Part shown: positions 24,601-37,870 of the stretch, in pieces
How the letters are laid out: each line of letters begins with the position of its first letter
How positions within the stretch are numbered: position 1 is the stretch's first letter
Assembly: GCA_013396755.1 (NCBI GenBank)
Contig: VWZF01002930.1
Location: 186,720 to 250,719, forward strand
Source: Sclerurus mexicanus
Taxonomy: Eukaryota > Chordata > Aves > Passeriformes > Furnariidae
DNA length: 64,000 bases
Direction of reading: 5' to 3'
Made by a program: the position numbers and the translations under genes
Notes under the pieces: generated by a model
What the model saw: only the letters and a program-made list of their open reading frames with translations
What the model was told of the DNA's origin: nothing
Database searches by the model: none

Positions 24601-26175
24601 TCTTGGCAAGCAAAGGATGATGCTCAGTTGTACCTGTGTGATCCACAGATGCAGCCATACCACTGAGATGGGGCTGGAAGTATTTAACAGCATTATAGGC
24701 TTTGATAAAAGAAAAAGAAAACAATATTCTAAAAGCATCACTCTGTAAAATCTCGATAAAGGCAGATGACTAATGAAGTAAAATCCTCTGAGGGTGATTG
24801 TGATGCTCCTTTAGACAATGCACAAGGAATGCTGTGTAGGGACCAAAGCTCTCTGCTGCCTTTTCTGTCAGCAGAACTTTGGCCAACACAAAGCATAAAA
24901 ACCCCCCAAACAAACTCCCAAACATAGAAAAAATTCAGGGGCAGTTTTTCTAAGGCATTAGATCTTAAATCAAGTAAAGCTCAAAGAGCACCACGCAACA
25001 TTTGATCATCCCAGGAGCTGCAGCAGAGGTTCCTTACCCAGCACTGCCTCCCCCTCTAAGACTGACTTTGACTGAAAGAGCACAGTTACCACCAGATGAA
25101 GCTCTGGGCCTCACACAAAAAGCTGCTCTCAATCCATGCAAAGATGATCTCGATAAATAATACAGTGGAATAGCTCCAAACATTGCAAAATATCTGGGAG
25201 ACCCGTGACTTGTGCTGGCATAGATCAGTGAAAAAATGCTCTGAGCTCAGCAGAGCAACAGTGACCAAGTTAAGAAGAAAACTGAAGTAGTAATTGCCAT
25301 AAAACAAAAAGCCCAAACTGTATGAGAGGGTGAGTAGGAATTGCTGTGAGAGAGGAGAAAGGAAACTGGCTTCTTGTAGAGCGAGAGCAATTAAAACACA
25401 TCATGCACTGCTGCACATCCTCCAAACAGTTACTGTCATTAAACCTGACTTCAGCTTCTGCTAAGGCTTATTTTCTAACACCACTGCACTGAACAGGCTT
25501 CCCTCGTAGGTGATTGAAGTTGAAGCAGAGTGTAAATGAAGACAAATTTCTCTGACTGTGCTGTCTCACTCCTGTGCTACATTTCCTGATGGTATCAGGA
25601 CTGCGAGGTAGGATCCACTCTGCTAGGTGGCCTTGGCGATCTTGCTATCTCCATTAAGAACTTAAAAGGTTCAGTAATTGCATATTAGAATACATATGCC
25701 TTCATATTATAACACTGAATTTCCATGTTGTGCCACGCTCTTTTATTCCTCACTGGCTTTGAGAATTGTCATTTCAGTACATTGCAAGTATCTTACTATA
25801 TAAATCATGAAATTCAAGAAAGGTATAATGACTCCAAGTAGAGCTTTTAAAATGCAAATAAACTGAAAACAAAAGTTAAAACATATTTTATGCTACTGCC
25901 ATGCTTTGAAAAGATAAATGCCAGCCTGTTTACTACTATAAATAATAAACCTTGTTCACTTTACAAAGATCTTATGGGGATTGATCACTTTGTATCTTTC
26001 ACAGGCTTGAATATGTGAAGTGCTGTGACCCAGTTCCACATATGCTTTCCTCTGTGAGACTGATCTCCCGAAAATGAACGTGGCAGCTCACAGCACAAAC
26101 TGCTTGCTTTCCTCTTTGCATGTATAATGTTCTGTGTTGCAAAACAAAAGGGTCTCTGGTATGGTCTCCTGGTAT

Positions 26176-26255
26176 CTTAGAATCATACAATCGTTTAGGT
26201 TGGAAGAGATCTTTCATTAACAGCAAAATCTCAACCACTACTCGACATTTTGGAT
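26176..26255 (-). repeat. CR1 LINE 3'-end fragment (reverse)
   Basis: The segment 'agaatcatacaatcgttta' followed by 'ggttggaagagatctttca' is the reverse complement of the CR1 3' tail. It is a short, diverged copy. Confidence 0.85.
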
Positions 26256-26559
26256 TTCCAGTTATCATAGACTAATGTGACAAAAAATGCACAGTACAGT
26301 ATTATAACTGTTTAGCAATGTACCTCCATTATCCAGAGCGAGGGGGGGTGAGGAGAATCCAACGCGGACACGGTGGGACAGAGTACAGTGGTGGGACGCT
26401 GAACCTCCGGACGGATGTTGGGCCAGGGTGGGGCCACTATCTGCAGCTCTGTTCCCTTTATTCACTAGACTGCCTAGCAGTAAATTAATTGTTTACCTTT
26501 ATTAGGGTCCCCAGGCTGCGGTGACTCCCACACAATGTCAAATTTAAAAAGAAAATAAA

Positions 26560-26965
26560 AATCGTGAGGCGAAAGTGAGAGGGGAATTGAGCGTTGCTCA
26601 GTGCCACCTGATGACACCGAGCCCATCCTCTCCGGGCAGGGCAGGCAGGCTGCACGGACCCACAGCAGGGCACGCAGATTACCTCGTAACTCAGAATACC
26701 GTGCCCTATGGACAGCACTTGTGGAAACAAGTCCATTACAAAGGCCAAACCAGAGGTCTGCTCGCGGTGTGCCGGGGGGCGGCCGGGGCCGTCTGACCCA
26801 AACGGGCAGAACTCCAGTGGCGACCACCACCGCAGGGAAAGGCCCTGCTGGCCCCGCACCGGCACAGCTTGGCTCCCAGCACAGCACACTGCAGCAGGAG
26901 GAGCTCCGCAGCGAGGCAGCCACCCGACACACCGCATCGAAGCCCGAGCGGAGGCCAAAGAACCT
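26560..26965. promoter_or_regulatory. Orphan CpG island
   Basis: A compact GC-rich block sits in AT-rich intergenic sequence. I counted about 18 CpG dinucleotides in the ~205 bp from 26,758 to 26,963, which is very high for a vertebrate genome. It lies about 5 kb past FAM81A and 11 kb before the CHRNA7 promoter. No known first exon is recognisable. On the minus strand a GAG/gtaatc donor-like site occurs at 26,682. It could be the promoter of an unannotated RNA or a distal regulatory island. A GC-rich repeat remnant is the alternative. Confidence 0.5.
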
Positions 26966-27553
26966 CAGACATTTTATGTTGGCTAAGGAGCTCTTCCTGC
27001 TTGTCACTGGCCTTGGAAGAGTCCTCATGGAGCTGACAGGGGAACAACTGAGGATTTGAGGCAAGATTTAAACCACAGGGACAGGAATGGAGTCATCTGT
27101 ACTACAACAAGATAATCATCTGTGTTTGCATCTGCCAAGGGCAATGGGATATTATAGTATCAAGAGCAGAACAGCAAGATTTTCACTAAGGAGATGTTTG
27201 AATGATCATTCAGAAGCAGAAGGATAAATAAATAAAATGCTCAGCAATACTCATTTGAGAGCCCTTTGCTTCCTGAGCAGTCAGAGAAACAAGGAAAGGC
27301 CTGGAGGAACAGCAGCAGAGGGTCTGGCTCTCAGGGTCTTTTTAGCCCAAGGCAAAAAGAAAACGATAAACAACCTCAGCTGTTATTTCTACTCTTGCTC
27401 ACAGAAGCATGTAGTAGTTAATACTGAGATGTCTACACATATTTATATATTTTGCATCTAAACGAATTCGCAGCTTCATGCACGATGAACCTGGTTTTCA
27501 CAGGACTACATGACATGTTTTGAATGCTTGGCTCACGTGGGGTGTGTCAGATT

Positions 27554-27684
27554 GGCCCTGAGATCAGCTCAGTGCTAAATGCCCAGCTCACGGGTTTGAC
27601 CCCTGCACAGGCCATTCACTCAAGGGCCGGACTCGATGACCCTTGGGGGTCCCTTCCAACCCAGAATATTCTGTGACTCTGTGA
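27554..27684 (+). mobile_element. tRNA-derived SINE with CR1 tail (TguSINE1-like)
   Basis: The left ~60 bp resembles tRNA-Ile. It has an 'agctcag' segment, 'tgctaaatgccca' at the anticodon-arm position, a B-box-like 'cgggtttgacccctg' and a terminal 'caggcca'. It is joined to a ~70-bp CR1 3' tail ('ggactcgatgacccttggg', 'cccttccaacccagaat', terminal 'attctgtgactctgtg'). This architecture matches the CR1-mobilised SINE described in zebra finch. Compared with a tRNA, part of the D-arm/A-box side is missing, so it is probably transcriptionally dead. Confidence 0.75.
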
Positions 27685-28872
27685 ACGTATTAATCACATG
27701 CACAGACACCTTTCTGGGAGTGTGGTTTCAGTCACACTCTTAGCCAACAAACCCACAGACCCGGAGCAGTTTGTACTCATGCTAAGGTTTCTTGTGACAA
27801 TCTACTACCACCCAAACCCCTGGCTGTGCACGAGGTGAAAAAAATAAAATATATATATCTATGTTATAGAAGACATTAATGGAGTTAGTGCAAGAAAGAA
27901 AAAGAGTGTAAACAACAAGTAATGCAGTGCTCTAGTTCTTGCAAACTGTGACCAGTGCCACCTTGGTACTGACAGAAAACCACTGCAAAATGGTTCAAAC
28001 CATGTTCCAAGCAAATAATGGTCTTTCTTTCTGTGCTTTTTTCCTTCACTCAAGGCATTTAAAGTACTGTATTAATGGAATCTGGCTACCCAACATCTTC
28101 AGCTGACCCACTACTGAACCTGATGGTTTCAAATTCCCAGAAGCTGAAGGACTCTTTGTAAACATGTTCTTGCTGTGCTCTGGTTATGTGTAAGCACACC
28201 AATATAATTTTATTGTATGATAAAATAATTACCAGTATCTCTGTCAGATAGGGACTGTAACAATTCAAGTTAGAGGAAATTGCACACCATTAATTTTAGT
28301 CATCCCTCAAGATGACACAGCAAGTAGTAACAGTCATCACTAGTTCCCACTTACCCATGTTAACCATCCCCAAACACCAAACTTCCAATTAAACTGTGGC
28401 AGTAAGTAAATGCTATTTATACAAAGTTTGCAGCTTGACTGCTTTATAAAACGGTATGTGGGAAGCAATGTGAAATATCAACTGATAGTTAATATTTAAA
28501 TTGCTGCTCATTTACACTTAAGGCAAGTTTCATTTCTGCTATTTGCAGAAGAGTTTCAAAGTTCAGAATTCAGTGACAAGAACTTTTATAAATAGCACTG
28601 TGTTATAAAGAAAATAACAAAACCAGGTTATGATAAAGGAATCTTGCTTCTCCCAGGGGACAAGAATTGGTTTTAAAGACAGTAGTGTGTCTTTTATCTA
28701 TTGTAAGAACAGGTTCTTTGGTCTGTCTTAAAAGAAGCATTCAGGAAGGGGAATACTTCTTTCCCGGATACCTCAACCTTACAGGAGTCACTCAGGAAAG
28801 TCAGGAAAATGATTGCACATAAGATAAACTGCAGTTTGAAATAACACTGCCTGTGCAATGTTATCACTCCCC

Positions 28873-29058
28873 AGAGGGTGGTGGGCACTGACCAGGCTCC
28901 CGGGGGCAGTGGGCACAGCACCAGCCTGACAGAGCTCCAGGAGTGTTTGGGTAACACTCTCAGGCACAGGGTGGGACTCCTGGGGTTGTTCTGTGCAGGG
29001 CCAGGAGTTGGACTCGATGATTCTTACGGGTCCCTCCAGCTCAGGATATTCCATGATC
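28873..29058 (+). repeat. CR1 LINE 3'-end fragment
   Basis: CR1 3' landmarks are present in order: 'gacagagctccaggagtgtt', 'actctcaggcacagggtg', 'cagggccaggagttggac', 'tcgatgattcttacgggtcc' and a terminal 'atattccatgat'. It is better preserved than the other copies in the window, suggesting a younger insertion. Confidence 0.92.
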
Positions 29059-32000
29059 ATTTACTTTACCTAGTGATTGTTTATGTCATACACATAAGCA
29101 TGCCTTGTAATTAATCCTCAATTCCACCAGCAGTGCAAGCACCAATTTAAACAATCATACTCATTTTTCCTAATGAATGTTGGCTCCATTTCTATAAGGT
29201 GCTCAGACAGGCAGGGCACGGATGTCTTCAGCACAAATGGAGAGAGAGGAACACATTTATGCCCTGCATGTATTCCCAGTGTTTCCTCCCCACTCACAGA
29301 GCCCCCTCCACGTTTTCCACCAGGCACCGTAATGACACTGGGGAGCTCTCAGGGTGGTCCCACAGCTTTGAATGAATCTGGGCTCCTTTCAGTAGTTCCT
29401 GACCATTAAAGCAATGAAGCAAGAAAGCAGGGATTCAGAAGCAGAGCTCTGCTGAATTTTTTACCGTACTTCCTTTTAGTCCTATTTTGTTCTCATTTAA
29501 TGGAATTTTCCTAAAGGAAGACTCTCTAGATTCATGTGGCTCTAGCAAGATGTTCGAAGACAAAAATTCAGAACTTACCTGGTTGTCATCTTCTTCCAAG
29601 TTGCTTTGTGTCTCAGCCCCACCAATTTGACAAGGATATTCTCATTTTCTTCATGGTTGCTGTAGTCCCTGTGGAAGAAATTGGATGCATTGAAAATATC
29701 TCAATAAGAATTACAGGAGTACATTTCTTAAATAATGAATGTGTGCTAACACCAACAATAAGATGCTCTTTGAACCCCCATCATTAAAAAAAAAAAGAGA
29801 AAAAAATCCCAAACCAGCAGTTCTGCAATTAGTTCCTTCCATAAGGAAGCAAACATCATACTAAGATTTAATCAAAAATTCAGTTAATCCTTTCACTGAA
29901 GGTAAAACACAGTCTAAGCAGATACCAGTTCAATTCAAAAGGGGGAGAAGAATTAAAAATGAGCTACCACTCTAATAAAGGCAAAGCCCTCAAGAGAGCA
30001 CTTTTGTCTCTCTCACTCCTGCCCTTAATCCTAAAACCCAGTCAGTCCTCCTCAGGTGGGAAACCCATCAGCATCCTGCTCTTTATCACCTGGCCACTTC
30101 CACGTTCACAGAACAACACATTTCCTCCTCCTCAAAGGAATCCTGACACTTCCTCTTAAAAACTAGAAAAATCCTACAATGGACCTGGAATTTGGGGCTG
30201 AATCTAGTGAGGAACTGCACGAACCAAACAAACTGCTGCACAGGGATTAAAAAAGCAGGAGAAAACCTAGAGCAGCCCAGAAGCTGTCAGAGAAACGGAA
30301 TGATTTGGAGAGAATCCCCTCCCAAGCAGGTGAGCGGTGAGGAAGAAGGTGTGAGAGCCAAGGTGCTGTTCAGAGAACTGCCAGAGAATTCCACACTCAG
30401 AGTCAGGGACCAGCCCTGTGTCACCGAACCCCCCGGAGCAACCAGGGCCACCCGTGCCTGGCTCGGGGACAGCGGGTTCAGCTGATCCCCAGAGAAATGT
30501 GGGGAACCTGTGTCCTTGTGACACGTTTAACTGGCCATTTCTGCACTTGGACATTCACAGCTTCCAAAATCAACAGTGTAAATGAGTTGGTTAAACGATA
30601 TTTAAACTTTAAAATCAACACAAGCGGAAGGGTAAAATTTTCAAATACATTCTGGTAATTTATTATTTATTTTATTCCTAAGAATAAAATGCTGCTGCCT
30701 GCTCAGAAAACTCACTCTTAGGCGTATAAACTCATTTGGTTCCCATAAGACTCAAGTTCCCAGGTGATGAGAATCTCCTTAAAAAGTACTACATAGGATG
30801 TGAACCACAGTGCTTTTGAAAACTGTACCATTATTAACATTTTCTATCTTCTAATCATCATCATGAAAACACTGAAGTGTTTGGGTTATAAAAATCAGAG
30901 TCACAGACAATCCATCAACAAACTGTTAGGTTATTACTTAGAACATTCAAGCCATCTCAGCTACTCATCAGCCATCCCGGCCTGGCATGAGCAGTGTCAT
31001 TGTTGGCTCTGACCTGCCACATTGCATTATCTTCATAATTAAGTGGGAATCCAGAATAACCATTTTGACTGTGATAAAAACATTGCCTTGAATTACAGCC
31101 TATGAGGAGACTCATGGCATTCTTACTCAGGCATCCCAGAGGATTTAATAGGAGTAATGGGTTCAATTAAAAATTAAGGTTCACTTATGTAAATTAGCGA
31201 AAGCTGGAGCACTGTTTTAGTTAGCTGGATGTTCTATGTATCGAGCAAAAATAGACAAATCTGAGAAAGTTTAGTTTCATTAAAAGAAGTCTGGATATCC
31301 AAACATCTCTGGTAAAACATGAACCTGAAACAGGAAAGCAGAAGGCTTTCAATAAGCTGCTTTATTTGCCTGGCTCAGGTAAGCATGATAACTTTTTCAT
31401 GCTCTAATAACATAGCAAATGGATCAAACTCCAGACCAACAGAGTTACAAAATGAAGGATTTGGCTTCTCATATCTGCACTAGCAAAACATGCAGAAGAA
31501 CAAACTCCTACAGCTGAGTGAGTCTCTCAACATCAGAGACATTCCAAATATGCTGGTCTAAATGGTAGGCAAATTTTAAGTCAGGTGTTTATTTTTATCA
31601 TATCCTTGAATTTATAATTAGTTATTAAAACAATCAGTGGTTTAAAATTCCTCCTGCAAAACAAATGCTTAAGCAAATACCTGAAAGCCTATCCAAGCTT
31701 GAAGAATCCTCCTACCTAATTAAAATCACTGAAAAAACTCAGGCAGTTCCTATCTCTCTCTATGTCCCCATTCTCCCTTTTTTCATCCTCTGTGTCATAA
31801 TAAAAAGAAGTTTTAGAAAAAATTGTCCATAATAAATGTATGAACTATCTGTGGTCTTTTATATCTAGTTCAAGAAAAATACACTGAAAGCAGTTTGCAT
31901 TCACTCAGGACTAACAAAAACCCTTTTGATGTTATGGGGAAACAGCGCAGTTTTATTTTGGGAGCTAACTATCACTAAAATCAAAGGCAGTTTATTACTG

Positions 32001-35000
32001 GCAAAGTCTTTCCTCTTTGCCTGTGTCTGTCGGGGTTGCTGACACCCAGGTCACTCATGAAATGGTTATTTCAGACATGGGACCATGGGTCACTCGTCTA
32101 CTTCAGTGCTGAGATGTATCACACGTGGCTGAGGGCTCTATTTTCTATGTGCTACGTCAATATGTGACCTTCCCTCGCAGGAGCGTGCTGTCCCCACGCT
32201 GGGGACCAGCCCAGCCCTGGGGCTGCCCAGCAAGGGCTGGGCCCTGGGGCTGATGCCCAGGGCTGTGTCCCTGCCCTGCCAACAGCCCGAGGGCAGCTCT
32301 GCCTCCTCGTGGGTGCTGCTGCCACTCGGCACCCCGACCTGCGGTCCCGGCCTTGCGGCTCATGCAACGAGCCGCTTTTGAGACCGGGAACGAGCAGGGA
32401 AAAGTCCCACCTGCTTTGTCACAAACAGTAACATCATAGGCCCAGCTGGAAGAGGCGTCCACTCCTCCCACACACTTGGCCATTTCAGCAAGCCTGGGTG
32501 GGAGCCAGCAGGCAGGTTTGCCACGTTCGCCACGTTCGGGACGCAGAGCACGGGCTGCTCCATGCTGTGCTTCCCATGCGGAAAAACGTGGCCTGCATTC
32601 CTGAAGGCGGCACAAGCACAACCCATCTTCTCCAGAGCTCCCTCCACACACACAGTGCTGAGGTCTCTATGACTCTGATCACATCCAGGGTTTGGAATTA
32701 CTCGTAGTGAATTTTCCAACAAAACCTTTATTTAAAATAGTCTCAGTCCCTCCTCTGGGAGGTCCACAGCTCTTCATCAGTGCAACAATCTGGTATCTGC
32801 TTTGAGAGTTCTTTTGAGTCCAGTTACAGAACCTCATTTTGAAAAATCTTCCTGTCTCTAAAGGCTCCACAGGCTCCAAATGTGCTGTATGCTGACAACA
32901 AAAATCATTCACTTTTCCCCCCATTCTCTAATGCTCCCATTTGCAACACTTTCCAAGAAGGACTGTCACCAGCCGGCTGGAGAGGACATTTCTCACCCAA
33001 CCACCCCTGGCTGCCACTGCCGGTGCCCAGAGGGATGAATTCCTGCTCTGCCATCTCCAGTGACTCAGCGTGGCACCTGCCCCTTTGCAGCCTTCTGCTG
33101 CTGTCACTGCGCTGTGCCAGAGAAGGGACAGGGGCTTGCTTGAAACAGAGGATGATACGTGATGTCTGCTGCTGCATGTGCTTGAAAAACATCACCTCAC
33201 CAGTGACTAGTTCAAACAGATCAGACAGGGACTGGGCTGACTCGCTGCAGGAGTGACACTTTGCAAGAGAAGCTGGGAAGGAATAGGAGGGAATGCTGGT
33301 TTGATGCAAGGTAAGAAATGCAGCTGAAAATTTGCAATCCGTGCATTCCAGGACAAAATGCAGAGACCCCCGAAAATGACAAATTCTTTCTCCCCGTAGC
33401 TGTATTAAAAATATATGTATTTGATGAACTGCAGCTTAACCATTAGGATTCTAAAGGCTAAAATTCAGTATTCTCTAGCACACAAGTGCACCCTGACTCC
33501 TTTTCTTTTTAGAAATCTTGTCTGTGGAAATCTGGCTTTGCAAGACTGACTTGTCCCCTGTCCCCTGCCTCAACTATAAGCCCAAAATGTAAATGCATTT
33601 GCTCTCACTTTTGATGCAACACTTGTCTTTGAAAGGGTTTAAGCTTAGCTTTGTGGTCAGTGGCCTTATTGGAATGGTTTTTACTGACCAAATTACCATT
33701 TTTTTGTAGACTTCATGTTAGTTATTTAAATTGCAGCAGATGGTAATTTTTTCAGCAAAGAAAAATTTCTACTTTGTTGCTTTAGGACAAGATAAATAAG
33801 GTTGATCTTCAGATGCTTATAGATGAGGATCTGTTAAAGCTGTAGGCCTAAAATGCAGATTTCCTGTCAACTTTAATTAGCTCCTGTGAACCCCAAATTA
33901 CGTAGTTACTTAAAATCAACCAGGGTGAAGAAAAGCTGTTTTGCCAACTTTCTGTTTTTCAGACTCATCCAAAAAGAAGGCAAAGTGAGTCTGTAATGTG
34001 AATTGTATGTCAGTGACAAACGAATGCCAAGGCCTGGAATTACAAAATGACTCCAAAGGACCTGACAGAGGCTGAAATGAGAGGAACGATAATTCCTTAT
34101 ACAGAAATCAAAGTGTGAATGTGCTATGCATGATGTCAGTGAAAATCTCTGATATTTCTTTGAACAGAGAAAAGCACCTGGAGGGTAGATACGCTGAGAA
34201 TCCCTGTAGTTGTTGTCCCACTGGAGCTTTCCCATTCACAGAAAGGCAGTGGTGTTGCCACTGGAGCTTAATGTGCTCACACTTCAGTGTGAGTGTACAC
34301 TAATGGCAATAAAAGACAAGAATGAGTTTTGGAAGATGGCTGCATTATACAAACGACCACGGGCCCTATTCATTAGTTACACAGTCATTAGCCAAATGTT
34401 ACAAATCCTTATTCTTCACATCCGAGCACTGTTCAGAAAGGCTCTCTGTAATTACTTCTTACAAAGGGAGAGGGCAGCAGCTTTATTATGGTTCAACAAC
34501 AGAATAGTCTGTGCTCTTCTTCATCCTTCCCAACAGAAGACCATTTGGGGAATGGATCATTTTCTGGAAATCACGTACTGGTGTAGGAGCTAAGAATTTG
34601 GGAAGAGATTGTCTTTGTGAACATTTGTTAAAGTTTGGGTGTACAGAAGAATATAAAGTTTAATCACAAAATTAACCAGATTTCAGATAACCAATTCATC
34701 CCTCAATAGAAAACTCAACAACAAAACTACCTGGTACCTCTTGCAAGGAAGAAAGAATATATTGCTTCGAGACAGAAAAAAAAAAAATCAAGCACATAAC
34801 ACACAGTATAAGATGGTCACTTCTTCACTATCAGCCTCATCTCAGGCCTATTTTATCATCTTCTGTCACATTAGGAAGATGCAAGATTTTACTCTCCTGT
34901 AAACCAGTGCAAAGAGAAAAAGAGGATATTTCTCACAATTCCAGGATACTACAACCCCTGGACAACTGCAACATCTTGTAATGACTGCACGAGTCATTCT

Positions 35001-37735
35001 GAAAGCTCTTCAGTCCCTGGCTCTTTTCACTGGTCAATGTATGGGATTAGCCTTTTAAATAACTAGGAAGGTAATAAGTAGGAAGATAAGTAACCAGCAA
35101 GACAGTCTTTGGGTATAAACAAACATCCTGTGTTTGGTTATGATGAGGGTGTTTTCTGCAGACACATTAATTCAGAACCCTGCAGCTGTTTCTCTAATAC
35201 CTCCGTGTCTCAGACTCAAACCAGACCTGAAACAATCCTTGAGTGAAGACTTCTGCCTTCTGTACAAGGATGTATTTGCGTCTTTGCTTACCAGATAAAG
35301 GACAGTAGACAGCATGCTGGTATTGGCTGCGTGCTATGAGGAGCTTTGGTCTTGCTCCCCTGACCTTGATATATGATCTGTGCAGCATGTTATGTCCTTG
35401 AGCACACTGGTTATTCACAGGCCGAGAGGCACACACCTGGCCATCTCTAATTATGTCAGAGGTACACGAGAAACAAACTGGCATCAGTGGCTTGTGTATC
35501 TTCTGCCAAACACCCCGCTGTGGGAGGTGTGCTGGGAGACCCACGCTAGTTTCTCCAGCCTGGAACTGTAAAATGAACTTCCATTCCTCATTGTCTCTAA
35601 GAAGTGATCATCTAGGGAGGGGAAACAGCTGTCTCCAAACCACCTGGCTGGATGGCACACAGCAGAAGGAAGAATTAAAGCTCAGAAACGAACGGGTCTT
35701 GCCTCTAGTGGGCACTGGAGGCAAAGCAAAGAGCCTCTGCTGGACACAGACTGCATGGCTTGCTTGGAAGTTGTGAACACTAGATTCTACAAAGAGAACT
35801 TGTGTCATAAACGAAGGCTTTGAAAGGACTTCAGTATAGTGTTTGTTAATCTTTCCTTGCTAGTATCTACACAAGCAATTCACATAACTGTGAAGTTCAC
35901 TTTTATTAGCCAGGACGACTACAGAAAGCAGATACGACCTCTTCCTGCATTCACACCAGAACCTCTGACTAGAAAGGTAAAACCTTTCATAGGAATGCAC
36001 CTGACTGAACACACTTTCATCAACGAGCTGGGGTGCTGATTGCTTAAAAGACAATTTCTGAAGTGCCTATAAAATTCAATTTGCTAACATCAACAGCGAA
36101 TGGGACTGCCAAACCCAAAAATAAATCAAAATTTGTCAAAGAAATAGTTACAGATTACTCTCTCCGTGCTTATACTACTGGAATCTGGGGATTCAGCCCC
36201 ATCCCTTGAAGGGTTTGCCCGTAACAGAGCCCCGCAGATCCTGGGCTGTGCACACCTTCCAGTGCCTTTATCACCGGGGTGAGGCAGTTGTTAACAAAGC
36301 GATGTGTAGAGCAAAAAACTGAGCCAACAGTAGAGGTCAGCCATGAACTGCAGATTTCCTCTCCAGATTTCTTGCTTGAACAATTCATGCTGTTTACTGT
36401 ACACCCAAAAATATCTGGGGCACCTGTGCCAAAACAGCAGTGGGTAACACTGGAGTAGGAGGAAAGAAAATGAGTTTCCTTTCCAAAAGGAGACGAGGCA
36501 AAAATCCAGGTATAAGAGCAGTGCCATGGGAAGGCTGAGGTACGAATGAATAATAACACTTGTTTATTCTGCAAATAACGGAGCTCGCCTAGCAACTCGC
36601 TCCTGTCTGCTAGCTGGTCCAAAAAGGTCAAGATCTCATGGAAAAAAATACCCACCACAAACCAAAAAATACCACCTGTGACTTGGCTTTTGGAGAGTTA
36701 CCTTTGCCACTTGCTGGTTTCCACTACCCCTTGGTAAAGTTGTTTGGCATGTTGGCTCATTTGAGAGGGGGAATGTTTCAGCCCTCCTGTAGGTTACAGC
36801 TGGAACACATGATGCAACAGCACCCTGGGCTGCTTGGCTTGGCCCCAGTTTCATCTGGTTTTGTGCTCAACATTTAAAAATACTTAAACAATGGCTATGT
36901 AAATTAGGCCAGTGCTTAAACCAAAAGAGACAACCTGGACTTTTAAAACTGAGAATTTGCATGGACTAATAAACTGCTCTTTGATGGTTATTTGGAAAAC
37001 AAGCACTTAGTTACCCCTTGCAAATGAGGACACACTTCAATACCATCCTTCCTTAAGTGCAGCTGCCTTGGACATTCATTTAATACAGCAACTGGTTTTG
37101 AAGGACAGGGATTTAGACTGAAAGAACCCATGCAAGGTCTCAAAAATGTGCTTAGAGTTGCAAATGGGAACCAGGCAATCAACAAAATGCCTTGAATTTT
37201 CTAGGCCAGCTTTCCAACTGTGATGCCTTATACCCACACCATGCAGGAACTCAGGCATCATTTTTCCTGTCATGTGTTTGTCAAGCACTAAAAACAATGC
37301 CCCCATGGCCATGGCTGTCTTTCCAATATCTAGACAAAACATCTAGCACCTGAGCCCCCAGCCCTGCCTCTGCTGGGGATTTAACAGCCACATGTGCAAC
37401 ATCATTTTGGCTGTCACCCTCCTGCCCTAAATGTGACCCAAGCCAAGCTCCTGGCTGAGGCCAGCAGGGCTCTGGCTGCCTTCCCCTGGCCCCCGGCAGG
37501 GCTTATCGTGCCCTTTGGGCTAATCCACGCCTTCCACGAGAAGCTGCCGGTGGCGATGGAAGGGTGACCGAGCCCCCGTGCCGAGCAGGGCAGGGGAGCT
37601 GGGGCGCAGCTCTGTGTCCCTGGGGGCCCTGATGCCCCTTGGCTTTCGGGCCAGCGCGGCAGGGTGTGCTGCCCTGCTCTGCCCTGCCCTGGCATCCTTG
37701 GCTCCCCGGCGGGGCTCGGGGAGGGCGGCAGGGGA

Positions 37736-37743
37736 GGGGGCGG
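37736..37743 (+). promoter_or_regulatory. CHRNA7: GC box
   Basis: GGGGGCGG, an Sp1-type site, lies 15 bp upstream of a TATA-like element in the CpG island. Promoter use is inferred. Confidence 0.5.
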
Positions 37744-37758
37744 CCCCTCTCCCGGCTC

Positions 37759-37763
37759 TATAA
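37759..37763 (+). promoter_or_regulatory. CHRNA7: TATA-like element
   Basis: TATAA in the context GCTCTATAACGCC is the only AT-rich pentamer in the island core and is correctly spaced behind a GC box. It may set the CHRNA7 start near 37,790. Confidence 0.45.
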
Positions 37764-37869
37764 CGCCGGGGCCCCCCGCCCACCGCTCCGCATCCTGCGC
37801 GGGGCTGCGCTGCCTCCCCTGCGGCCGGGGCCGCTCGGGGATTCGCGGAGGGAGGGAAGGAGGGAAGGA

Positions 37870-37870
37870 N
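37870..37870. other. Single undetermined base, probably a collapsed gap
   Basis: One N interrupts the CHRNA7 CpG island right after a GGGA/GGAAGGAA run. The CHRNA7 signal-peptide exon is missing from readable sequence around it, so the N may stand for a larger unplaced segment and not one ambiguous base. Confidence 0.6.

Larger units (their letters stand above)
21641..37520. other. Intergenic region between FAM81A and CHRNA7
   Basis: This is about 16 kb with no recognisable protein-coding gene. It is mostly AT-rich. Identified contents are CR1 fragments at 26.2 and 28.9 kb, a tRNA/CR1 SINE at 27.6 kb and a compact CpG island at 26.56-26.97 kb. A second GC-rich patch at about 32.15-32.65 kb is less CpG-dense. 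Open frames up to 196 codons occur only in the GC-rich patches, where stop codons are scarce, and show no family similarity. A lncRNA or long-range enhancers could be here but cannot be recognised by eye. Confidence 0.6.

Noticed and set aside
26474..27064. 196- and 157-codon minus-strand frames in the orphan CpG island
   Set aside because: GC-rich sequence depletes stop codons on all frames. No domain or known protein is recognisable. Kept only as a CpG-island observation.
27554..27614. Functional tRNA-Ile gene
   Set aside because: Only part of the tRNA fold is present, the A-box side is incomplete, and it is fused to a CR1 tail, so it is a SINE.
32157..32651. 164-codon minus-strand frame in a GC-rich patch
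   Set aside because: Overlapping frames are open in several phases. Composition explains it, and no splice structure or family is seen.
36170..36658. 162-codon minus-strand frame
   Set aside because: No recognisable domain and no supporting promoter or splice sites. Length is plausible by chance in a 64-kb window.
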